A stretch of 64,000 bases of DNA, taken from NCBI GenBank assembly GCA_008330645.1, contig VLTN01000015.1, positions 62,001 through 126,000 of the forward strand. The letters run 5' to 3'. Below, piece by piece: positions 30,471 to 38,321 of the stretch. The translations under genes and the position numbers were made by a program. Origin of the DNA: Cafeteria roenbergensis (Eukaryota > Sar > Bigyra > Bicosoecida > Cafeteriaceae). Numbering within the stretch: position 1 is the stretch's first letter; each line of letters opens with the position of its first letter. Under the pieces are notes generated by a model. The model saw only the letters and a list, made by a program, of their open reading frames with translations, had not been told where the DNA came from and did not search any database.

Positions 30471-31755
30471 ATGGCGCCCAAGACGGTGTGGTGCTTCTAT
30501 ACGGTCCAGAATGACGCTGGCGACTCGGCTGACAACCCCAACGCCTTCCGCGTGCGCTTCGCCGGGGAGGTCCCGACTCTCGCGGATGTGCGCGCAAGCT
30601 TCCCCCTGCGCCACGGCGGCTCGTTCCACTTCCGGTTCCGGCTCGCCGCCAAGGGCGGCAAGGACCCAAAGGCGTATGTGCACCTTGACGCGGTGCGCGA
30701 CGAGGACGCAGTTCCGCGCTTTGGGCAGCATCTGATCGCGCGGGTGCTCAGGCTCGGTGAGGCTCGTCTGCGCCCGCGCGCCACGCAGCGCGAAAGCAGC
30801 GCACCTGCCCGGTTGCGGGCGCCCAGAGTCTGCCGGCGCGACGCGCACTGCGTCTTGCGTGCTCGTGGGCGCACAGTCTCGGTTGGACTGGTCTTGGGCC
30901 GCGGAGGGCGCCCCGAGATTGCTGCAACAACCGGGCCCAGCATCAGCAGCCACGCTTGCGTCACGCCCTCCACCGCCGCCGCCACCACCCTGGGCAGCAG
31001 CATCACCGCCCCCTCGGCGCGCACGAGCCCGCCCACAGCCACACCCGTCCCCGCCGCCGAGCCCCCCGCCGTCCGCAGACAACTTGACCACCGTGTCCCG
31101 CCGCGCCGTGGCCCTGCGGCGCCGAGCAGTGTCCCGCGCAGCCCTCCCCGCCACCCGCGCCAGCGCCTCTGCAGCGGCCGCCGCGCCCTCGGCCCCCGCT
31201 GCCCCCGCTGCCCCTGCCGCCAGCGCCGCGGACGCCTCCGCCGCCGCCCGAATGACCCCGGAGGAGCTAGAGGACTCGAAGCTGCCCCCGCTCCCCCCAG
31301 GCGAGCTCGACGACGACCTCAAAGGCAAGGACCCCGCCGTGGCATCCCGCATTCAACGCCGGCGAAACCGCCAGGCGGCCAAGGTCACCGGAATCATCGG
31401 AGGCCTCAGAGGGGCCGCGGCCACGGAGGCGGCGGCGTCCGAGGAGCGGTTTCGCGTCAAGGCCGAGCTCAAGCCGGTGCTGGACGCGTGGGCGCACGAG
31501 AGCGGGGGCAGTCAGAAGGACATCAGGGCGCTGCTGGTGCGGCTGCCGGACGTGCTCTGGGAGGGGGCCACCTGGAAGCCAGTGACGATGGGGGAGGTGC
31601 TCGCGCCGAACAAGGTCAAGATCGCGGTGCGCAGGGCCCAGCTGGTGGTGCACCCGGACAAGCTTCCCTCGCTGGGCGTGCGGGAGCGGTACATCGCGGA
31701 AATCGTCTTCGACACGCTCCAGCAGGCGTACCACCGGTTCGAGGACTCCCAGTGA
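30471..31755 (+). CDS. DIX-like domain plus auxilin-type J domain protein, 2 exons
   Basis: Exon 1 (30471-30756) encodes a compact N-terminal domain of about 95 residues: TVWCFYTV, FRVRFAGEVPTLADVRASF, FHFRFRLAA, AYVHLDAVRDEDAVPRFGQ, IARVLRLG. This order matches DIX domains of Dishevelled/Axin (strand-turn, YRFYFK-type strand, acidic V-F-E-E-V-x-D-D turn, GKVEKV end), which polymerise head to tail. Exon 2 (30941-31755) adds a Pro/Ala-rich linker, a basic helix (RIQRRRNRQAAK) and a C-terminal J domain of about 80 residues of the auxilin/GAK type: LLVRLPDVLWEGATWKPVTM, HPDK near residue 330, then FDTLQQAYHRFED. Auxilins recruit Hsc70 to strip clathrin coats. The total is 366 residues. The 184-nt intron has three possible in-phase acceptors within 10 bases. 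Confidence 0.75.
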
Positions 31756-32057
31756 CCCGCCGCCGCTGGGGCGGGCCATGACGCGGGCTCGCGGGGCTCC
31801 GCAGCCGGGAGCTCACCGGCGGGTGCTGGTGACGCGTGCGTGTGTGTCTGCGTGTGCTTGTGGCTGTGGCTGTGGCTGTGTGCGGTTCTGAGAGGGCTCC
31901 GGGCCGAATCCGCGGATTACGCGCGCCCTCCTCGGGAACGTCGCAAAACCGCAGCGTCGATGCAGACGGAGGGCGTCTGTCCACCCAGAGACAAACAACA
32001 CTTTTGGACAGGCGAGCGACAGACCGCTGGCCAGCCCGTCCCTGACTGTACGGCGGC
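31756..32057. other. Convergent intergenic region
   Basis: 302 bp between convergent stops, with a short TG-rich stretch (about 31836-31885). No gene is recognised. Confidence 0.55.
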
Positions 32058-33008
32058 TCACTTGGCGCCTGCCGCCGGCTCCTCCTCGTCAGAGCTGTCG
32101 TCGGAGTCCTCAGACCCGCTGCCGCTCCCGTTGGACCCCGCCTTGCCTTCCCCGCCCGATCCAGCGTCGCTATCCCCGCCGTCGCCGCCGCCGCCGCCGC
32201 CGCCGCCGTCGCCCTGGTCTCGCCCGTCTGCGCTCTTGGCCTTCTTGGCCTCAGCTGCGAAGAACGGACGCTTCCGGATGCACCACTCGACTTCCATGAT
32301 GATGGCGATGCCCACGAGGGGCAAGAGGAGCACGGTCTCGGCGACTGCGAGCCTGTACAAGTACGGCGCCGTCTCCAAGCAGGGCTCGGCTCCGGCCGAG
32401 AAGACGACGCCCAGGATCATCCACACGGCCGCCACGACGAGCCACACCGTGTACACCACTTGCAGCTGAAAGAAGGAGAGCAGACCGCACGGCCCCACGA
32501 GCTGGTTGGCGTAGAAGAGCACCAGCAGCCAGCTCAGGCCGACGATGCCCTGCACGAACACTGCAGGGCGAGCGAGGGGGGAGGGGTGCGAAAGACCGGC
32601 TCGGCGAGGCCGCGGTGCGGCGCGCGGCTCGACGACGGCGGAAACAATCAGCCCAGCCAGGACTCCGCGCGGCATGGGGCGCGCGGGGGCGCTAGAAGCA
32701 CGGCTGCGCGGGCCGCGGAAAGCTGGCGTTGCGGCGAGCAACTCACCGTCGAGCGGCCGAACGCATTTCGTGGGCGAGGTGTGGAACACGATCTCGTTCG
32801 CCAGAATCAACACGACTGCTGCCACTGCCGCGGGGCCGGGCCCGAGGATCCAGGCGGCGCCCACGTAGGCCTCCTTGGCAAACGCGCGGTCCTTCACTCG
32901 CTTGGCCTGGAGCAGCCCCGCGGTGAGCTCAAACGGGCTGTTCTCAACCGACTGGGCCACGCTGAAGTCATTCGAAGACTCGGACCGGCTGCGGGCGCGG
33001 CCAGCCAT
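32058..33008 (-). CDS. Four-pass membrane protein with acidic tail, 2 exons
   Basis: Inferred exons are 33008-32747 and 32560-32058, giving 254 residues. The 186-nt intron (GTGAGT to CTGCAG) is a multiple of three with no stop, so an unspliced reading is also open; the intron reading is Arg/Ala/Pro-rich and would wedge 62 foreign residues between two helices. Hydrophobic segments lie at about 52-77, 90-108, 117-140 and 155-176, the last ending in EVEWCIRKRPFF. The N-terminus is Ser/Arg-rich, and the C-terminus has a polyglycine run and a terminal acidic cluster (SEDSDDSSDEEE), both presumably cytosolic. I do not recognise the family. It is head to head with the next gene. Confidence 0.65.
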   Translation of the reverse strand: MAGRARSRSESSNDFSVAQSVENSPFELTAGLLQAKRVKDRAFAKEAYVGAAWILGPGPAAVAAVVLILANEIVFHTSPTKCVRPLDGELLAATPAFRGPRSRASSAPARPMPRGVLAGLIVSAVVEPRAAPRPRRAGLSHPSPLARPAVFVQGIVGLSWLLVLFYANQLVGPCGLLSFFQLQVVYTVWLVVAAVWMILGVVFSAGAEPCLETAPYLYRLAVAETVLLLPLVGIAIIMEVEWCIRKRPFFAAEAKKAKSADGRDQGDGGGGGGGGDGGDSDAGSGGEGKAGSNGSGSGSEDSDDSSDEEEPAAGAK

Positions 33009-33489
33009 GGTGCCGGGCGCGTGCGCGGCTGTGTCCCGAGCTCGGCGGTTGAACGTGCGGGCACGTCGCTCATCCCAGTCCGCTCCGACTCGGGGCGTTA
33101 ACTATGGGGCCGCTTGCCAATTTGCGGGTTGCCGGATTCGAGCGTGGCCGGCCGTGCACTGCAGGCCACAAGGCCAACAGCCCGCCGCAGAGAAGGCTGG
33201 CCCCGCCTGCGCGCGCTTCGAGCGGCGCGCCCACTCTGAGCTCGAGCTGCCGGCTGCCGGCGCGCGATTGTGTTGCGCTGCTCTTGCCGAGCCAACTGCC
33301 GCGGGTCTTGGGAGCCGCCCTCGGCGTGCGCCCCGAGCCAACAGCGGCGGCGACGGGCCCGCGCGCCCGTAGCATCGGATCTGGTCGTCGCAGCCGCGCT
33401 CCCGTTGTGGAAGCGGGCGGGGCGGGCTCTGGCCGCTGTGCGGCGACTTCAATTGCAAGCCCGCAGCGTGCGGCCCCACGGCGCTCGCG
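33009..33489. promoter_or_regulatory. Divergent intergenic region
   Basis: 481 bp between divergent starts, presumably two promoters. No motif is recognised. Confidence 0.4.
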
Positions 33490-35262
33490 ATGAACTCCGG
33501 GTCGGCCCAAAGCACGCCCAGCACGTCGCCAGGTCGCATCGTATGGAGCGACCGGGCGAGGGTGCCGCGGGCGGAGGCGGCGCCGCGGGGCGGCACTCTC
33601 CTGTTTGCCGACGCGCACGAGCGCCCACCGCTGACGGAAGCCTACGCGTGCGACTCAGAGGACGACGCCTTCCTGGTGGGCCAGCTGGGGCCCCAGGCGG
33701 CGCGCGGGTCGCCCCGCTCACGCAAGCGCGCGCGCCCGCCCGTTGACGACTGCGCCCGTGCGCGCCTCGAGGCGGCAATTGGCCAGCTGGAGGCCGTGGC
33801 CGCAGCCGCCGCGGCCGCGCGCGAAGCCGCTGGCGCCAAGGCCTCCGCGGACCTTGCTGAGGCGGCCGCGCTGTCCCAGGCGGCCTCAGGCCTGCGGGAG
33901 GCGACCGCGCTTCTGAGGGGGACGCGCCGGACCAGCCTCCCAGCGGCCGCGCGCGGCCCCATGGCGGACGCCCGGAGCCACCTCACGGCACTGGCAGACG
34001 CAGTGCGGACCGCTGCCGACGCGGCGAGGCAGCGTCCGTCCGCGCTTCCGGCGCCGGAGCCAGCCCCGGCCGCCTCCGCCGACCCCACCGTTGAGACGGG
34101 GCTGGCAGCCGCCGCCGCGTGCGTGGCTCCCATCAGCCTCGACGCGCTGCAGCGGGCGCTGGGCCGCGACTGGGGCAGGGAGGGGCTCGACCCCTCCGCG
34201 GCGGCCGCCCACTGGGGATCAAAGCGGCTCGGTGCCGCTGACCGACGTCGCGACGACAGCGGCGCCGCAACCGAGGCGTTTGCCAAGAGCGCTAGGGACG
34301 GCGCCGGCGAGGCCCTTCCGGCGTCACCGCTGCGCCGTCGACCGCGCCGTCCCGTGAGCTCCGCCTTGGAGACATCCTCCGCCTCGGACAGGCCGGCCTC
34401 CGGCCGCCTCGCCGCCCCCGCGTCCACGCCAGCGGCCGACTCCGACGCCGCCGGCGCCCCCCCTGGTGCTGACTGCGGTGAGGCTGGCGCCGGCGGGAGG
34501 GCTGCCGCGGGGACGGCGGCCGCTCTGGCGAGGGCGCGGCTTGTACGCGACACCGCCACGCTACAATCTGCCGCTGCGTCACTCGGCCCTGCCACGAAGA
34601 GGCTCTGCCAGAGGGCAGGCGTGGCGCTTCACGGGGAGGCAGGCGAGGCTTCGGGGGGCGGCGAAGGAGAGCTCCGGGCTGCCGCGGCCTCAGCCAGCTC
34701 TGCCGAGCTGGCCGCGACCCTGGCAGCTCTGCGCTCGCTGCGGTCAGCGTGTGAGCGGTCGCGCGTTGCGCTAGACGTGGCCCGGCGGCGAGAGAAGCTT
34801 CAGCGCGCGGCGGCGCTGGCGGCGGCGGAGGAGGCGGCAGCCACCGTCGCGGCGGACGCGCTCTCTGAGGCCACTGTGGGGGCAGCAGCGGGCGCCGCGG
34901 CGGAGGGCACCGACCCGCGAAGACGCAAGAGCGGCGGATCCAGCGCTGCTGTCGGCGACGGGGAGCGGGGGCGCCGCGCCGCTTCGGTCGTGCGCAGCGC
35001 GCTGCTGGCTGTGGGGGTGCTGGCTGTGTCTGAGGCGGCGCTGCTTTCAGGGGCGGCTGCATGCTCCGGCCGAGGCGATGCCGACGGCGGTGCTGCTTGC
35101 AACGGCGCGGGCGGCGCCGGGGCCAGCGTGCCGCCGCGCAGGGGGCGCGCCGCTGCCCGTGACGGCGGGCGCAGGCGGGACAGAAGCAGGGGCCGCGCGC
35201 GCGCTGGCGCGGGGCGCGACGCCGCACCCGCTGCCGGCCGCCGACGCAGGCGGCGCCGCTAG
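33490..35262 (+). CDS. Hypothetical Ala-rich, partly helical protein
   Basis: A 590-residue open frame starting MNSGSAQSTPSTSPGR. A short motif near residues 36-64 (GTLLFADAHERPPLTEAY, then CDSEDDAFL) looks like a conserved linear element. Two long helical regions follow: about residues 90-150 (RLEAAIGQLEAVAAAAAAA) and about 340-460, with heptad-like spacing (AATLAALRSLRSACERSRVAL). The final 90 residues are Gly/Arg-rich and may be read-through of non-coding sequence or a disordered basic tail (ends RRRRRR). No family is recognised. The divergent neighbour and consistent codon bias favour a real gene, but the 3' end is uncertain. Confidence 0.5.
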   Translation: MNSGSAQSTPSTSPGRIVWSDRARVPRAEAAPRGGTLLFADAHERPPLTEAYACDSEDDAFLVGQLGPQAARGSPRSRKRARPPVDDCARARLEAAIGQLEAVAAAAAAAREAAGAKASADLAEAAALSQAASGLREATALLRGTRRTSLPAAARGPMADARSHLTALADAVRTAADAARQRPSALPAPEPAPAASADPTVETGLAAAAACVAPISLDALQRALGRDWGREGLDPSAAAAHWGSKRLGAADRRRDDSGAATEAFAKSARDGAGEALPASPLRRRPRRPVSSALETSSASDRPASGRLAAPASTPAADSDAAGAPPGADCGEAGAGGRAAAGTAAALARARLVRDTATLQSAAASLGPATKRLCQRAGVALHGEAGEASGGGEGELRAAAASASSAELAATLAALRSLRSACERSRVALDVARRREKLQRAAALAAAEEAAATVAADALSEATVGAAAGAAAEGTDPRRRKSGGSSAAVGDGERGRRAASVVRSALLAVGVLAVSEAALLSGAAACSGRGDADGGAACNGAGGAGASVPPRRGRAAARDGGRRRDRSRGRARAGAGRDAAPAAGRRRRRRR

Positions 35263-35317
35263 TGCGCGTCACAGTGGTGGGGCAGCTGCGTGGCTGAACG
35301 CGCCGGCGTCCCGGCGT

Positions 35318-35360
35318 GTGTGTGTGTGTGTGTGTATGTGTGTGTGTGTGTGTGTGTGTG
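35318..35360. repeat. (GT)n microsatellite
   Basis: About 21 GT units with one A interruption, in the 261-bp convergent gap between two stop codons. Confidence 0.95.
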
Positions 35361-35523
35361 GCGGGGGGTTGGCAGCGGCCGGGAGTGCCTGTGGCCCGTT
35401 CTGTGCCGCCTGCTGCGGCTTCCTTGCAAGAATCCTTGATTGACCCACAAGCCTGGCGAGAAAATGTGTTCCACGCAACGCATCGGCCCCATGTCACGGC
35501 GCCATCGCACTCCAGCAGCCGGA

Positions 35524-37842
35524 TCAGCGGTCGCCTGTCCTGCCTTCGACCGCGGCCGCCAGCGCCAGGAGCAGCTCCGCCTTCTTCGCCTTAGAGGGAG
35601 CCTTCTCGCCCAGGGCGAGGAGGACCGCAACAATGTCGGCGCGGGTGCCCTTGAGCGCTTCCGTGGCAGGCATGCCGGGCAGGGGCAGGGCACTGGTCAC
35701 CTGCGCAAGCGCGCTCGCAACAGCCTTCCCTGAGGCATCGCCCGCTGCAGCGCGGATCGAGGCGGCATCAAGCGCCACAGACTGCGCCTCCGATGGCGTC
35801 GATGGCGTCGATGGCGCCGCCGGTGCCCCCGGTACCTCGGCTGGCGCGTCGTCGTCCTCCTCGACGAAGTCGAAGAGGTGAAGCTCGTCCTCGCCGATGG
35901 TGACCTCGTTGCCCTCGCTGTCCAGGAACACCGTCACCACCTCCTCCACAACCTCCTCCTCTGACGACGAGCCTGCCTCCTCCGCCGCAGGGTCAGCAGC
36001 GGCAGCCACTGGGGCAGCTGCGGCAGCCTCTGGGGCAGCAGCGGCATCAGCTGCTGGCGGCTCGCTGCGTTGCTTCGCCGCTGTCGGCGCCTTCCTGCTC
36101 CGCGGGGCAGGCTTCGTGGGCGCTGCCTGCTTCGAGGGCTCTGCCTGCTTCGTGGGCTCTGCCTGCTTCGCGGTCTCTGCCTGCTTCGTGGGCTCTGCCT
36201 GCTTCGGCTCGGAGGGCTGCTCGGCGTCGTCGGCAGCCAGCCTGGCGTCCATCTGCGCCGCCACATCGGCCTTGCCCCACGCGCGCCTGGGCATGACCTC
36301 GATGACGAATGGCTCTGCGGGGAGCTCCCCTTGCGCCTTGGCTGTGAGCGAGAGCACGTGCTGGCGTGCGGTTTCGCGCTCTTGCTCGTCGAGGAGCCTG
36401 AGCACGGTCGGGTGCGCGATGGCGAGCTGCATGGCACTCGCCTTGGTCCGGCGTAGGGTGGCCAGCAGCGCGCCGCTGCGCACGAGGGCGGCAGAGAGGT
36501 CCTCGCGGGTGACGTACGTGCCGCCGCGGCGGGACGTTCCCAGGGGGCGGGAGGAGCGCACCGTCTCCATCAGCGCGCGGGCGAGGTCCTTGGCCGCGGT
36601 GGCGAAGAAGGCGCTGCCGAGGTTATTTCCGGCCCCGGCGGAGGAGGGCGCGGCGGCGGCGGCGGGCCGGGGGGACGAGGGCGACGAGTGATCGGAGTCA
36701 CTGGCCGTCGCTGCGTCGCCTCCGCGCGCCGGGGGTCGGCCTGCTGCGGGGGGGGCCGCCGGCGCCGCCTCCTCCTCCTTCGCCTCTCCGCCCTCGGATG
36801 CCGTATCCGCGCCCGAGGCCTCCGTTGCGGGGTCGACCCCCCCGGCATGGGCGTGGGAATCGTGCTCGCCGTGGTCCTCGGACGCTGTCGCGGCCTCCTC
36901 GCCCTCCTGCTCGTCATCGTGCTCCTCCTCCTCCTCGTCGCCAGTGGGCAGCATCGACGCAAAGAGCTCCGAGTCAGCCTCCACGTGGCGGATTCTGCCG
37001 CTCTGCGCCGGGCCTAGGGTGTCCACGACCAGCTGCCACTCCGCCGAGGTGCACACCAGACTGACGCTGCGGCCCAGAGAGGCGAGGCGGGCGAGGACGC
37101 GGGTGTAGGCCGGAGAGCCCCCCACCACCACCACCTGCTGTGCGCCGTGAGCGCGGTCCAGGCCGGCGCAGGCCATCACCACGTCTGTGGCAAGGGCGGT
37201 GGCGGTGGGGGCGGAGGCGAAGCCAGGCCCGTCACCGGGCGCGCGCTGGACGGCGGCGGCGTCGTCGCTGGGGCCGCTGGGCCAGGCATGGACCTTGCCG
37301 CCCACAGCGAGCATGCCGTCGGTCAGCTCGCCCACAGCGCCCTCTGGGAGGGAGGTGTACCCTCGCACCTTGGAGAGCACAAGGTCCGCCTCGCCGCTCT
37401 TGCTGGCAAGGGAGTCGAGCAGCGGGCGCACGCTCAGCCGGTGCGGCGCGCCCTCGTGCTCGCCGCCCGTCCCGAACAGCTTGGGGCGGTGCACGCTCAG
37501 CAGGTGCCACGCGAGCCAGTCCATATCCACGAAGACCGCCGCCGGGAAGTTTGCGGGCTGCACGCTCGGCCTGCGGGAGCCTGACGGCGAGCCGGCGTGG
37601 CGGCTGTGACGCTGCGGCTGGCGGTGGCGGTTGTGCGACCGCCCGCCATCGCGGGAAGGCCCAGACGGCCCGCGCGGGCCGTCCGGCGCACCCTCAGCCC
37701 GGCTGGCGGACCGGCGCTTGGTCACCAGCGCGAGGCCGCGCGAGGGTGCTGCGGTGGGCACCCCTGCCGAGGCCGCCGCCTTGGTCCAGGTCTTGCGACT
37801 CGTGCATGCGAGGCGGGCAAGAAGGGACATCGAAGCTTGCAC
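35524..37842 (-). CDS. NYN/LabA-like nuclease-fold protein with SAP-like C-terminus
   Basis: 772 residues, intronless. The N-terminal 50 residues (MQASMSLLARLACTSRKTW...) are Ser/Arg/Ala-rich and nearly acid-free, like a mitochondrial presequence. An NYN (PIN-like) fold is suggested by AAVFVDMDWLAW near 103 (first acidic strand), ATDVVMACAGLD, then QVVVVGGSPAYTRVLARLASLGRSVSL near 240. The family's SGDxDF strand is replaced by GGSPAY, so one metal-binding Asp is absent. The middle is acidic and disordered, with five KQAEPT-type repeats (about 36118-36207). The last 45 residues (ADIVAVLLALGEKAPSKAKKAELL) resemble a SAP nucleic-acid-binding motif. An organellar RNA-processing role is inferred; catalysis is doubtful. 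Confidence 0.6.
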   Translation of the reverse strand: MQASMSLLARLACTSRKTWTKAAASAGVPTAAPSRGLALVTKRRSASRAEGAPDGPRGPSGPSRDGGRSHNRHRQPQRHSRHAGSPSGSRRPSVQPANFPAAVFVDMDWLAWHLLSVHRPKLFGTGGEHEGAPHRLSVRPLLDSLASKSGEADLVLSKVRGYTSLPEGAVGELTDGMLAVGGKVHAWPSGPSDDAAAVQRAPGDGPGFASAPTATALATDVVMACAGLDRAHGAQQVVVVGGSPAYTRVLARLASLGRSVSLVCTSAEWQLVVDTLGPAQSGRIRHVEADSELFASMLPTGDEEEEEHDDEQEGEEAATASEDHGEHDSHAHAGGVDPATEASGADTASEGGEAKEEEAAPAAPPAAGRPPARGGDAATASDSDHSSPSSPRPAAAAAPSSAGAGNNLGSAFFATAAKDLARALMETVRSSRPLGTSRRGGTYVTREDLSAALVRSGALLATLRRTKASAMQLAIAHPTVLRLLDEQERETARQHVLSLTAKAQGELPAEPFVIEVMPRRAWGKADVAAQMDARLAADDAEQPSEPKQAEPTKQAETAKQAEPTKQAEPSKQAAPTKPAPRSRKAPTAAKQRSEPPAADAAAAPEAAAAAPVAAAADPAAEEAGSSSEEEVVEEVVTVFLDSEGNEVTIGEDELHLFDFVEEDDDAPAEVPGAPAAPSTPSTPSEAQSVALDAASIRAAAGDASGKAVASALAQVTSALPLPGMPATEALKGTRADIVAVLLALGEKAPSKAKKAELLLALAAAVEGRTGDR
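36118..36207 (-). repeat. 18-bp coding repeat, 5 copies (KQAEPT)
   Basis: Five tandem 18-bp units inside the NYN-like gene encode Lys-Gln-Ala-Glu-Pro/Thr/Ser variants. They are in frame and probably disordered. Confidence 0.85.
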
Positions 37843-38321
37843 TCAGTCGCACGCTGGCGCGCAAGAGTGCAGGGTGCGACCGGGGCTCGGGGATGCGCGG
37901 GCGGGAACTTTGGCCTGAAGTCGCGACACTGAAAGCTCTGCATTCCGAGCACTTGCCTGATGCCGTTCCTCGTCGCGATACGCCCTGCCCTGGCCCTGTA
38001 GGCACCGGTTCCACCCGGCCTGCTCCGCGCTGGCGAACGCGTGGCGATTGTCGTACACCCTTGAAGCGTTTGGCGCGCGTTCGTTTGACCAAGAAAGCCG
38101 CAGCGTGGGTGGTGGCCAGCCGCAAACCAGGAACGGTGACACGAGTTTTAGCTCCCCCCCATGATGCTGAGCAGAATGTACGTTCTGTTGACGGCGCATC
38201 ACTGTGTCCACAGTGCAAGGACTCTGCGGCGGTGCCATCGCTGGAGCCGCTCGGAACTGCGAAGCACATCTATGCATGGACCGCTCGTGCAAAACGTAAG
38301 CGCGCTCTTGCCAGCCTGCGA
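37843..38321. other. Intergenic region with lower GC
   Basis: 479 bp between the NYN-like gene start and the end of the last inferred ankyrin exon. Base composition falls to roughly 52-60% GC between about 37930 and 38480, well below the flanks. It should include the promoter of the NYN-like gene and the ankyrin 3' UTR. No coding signal is recognised. Confidence 0.5.
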
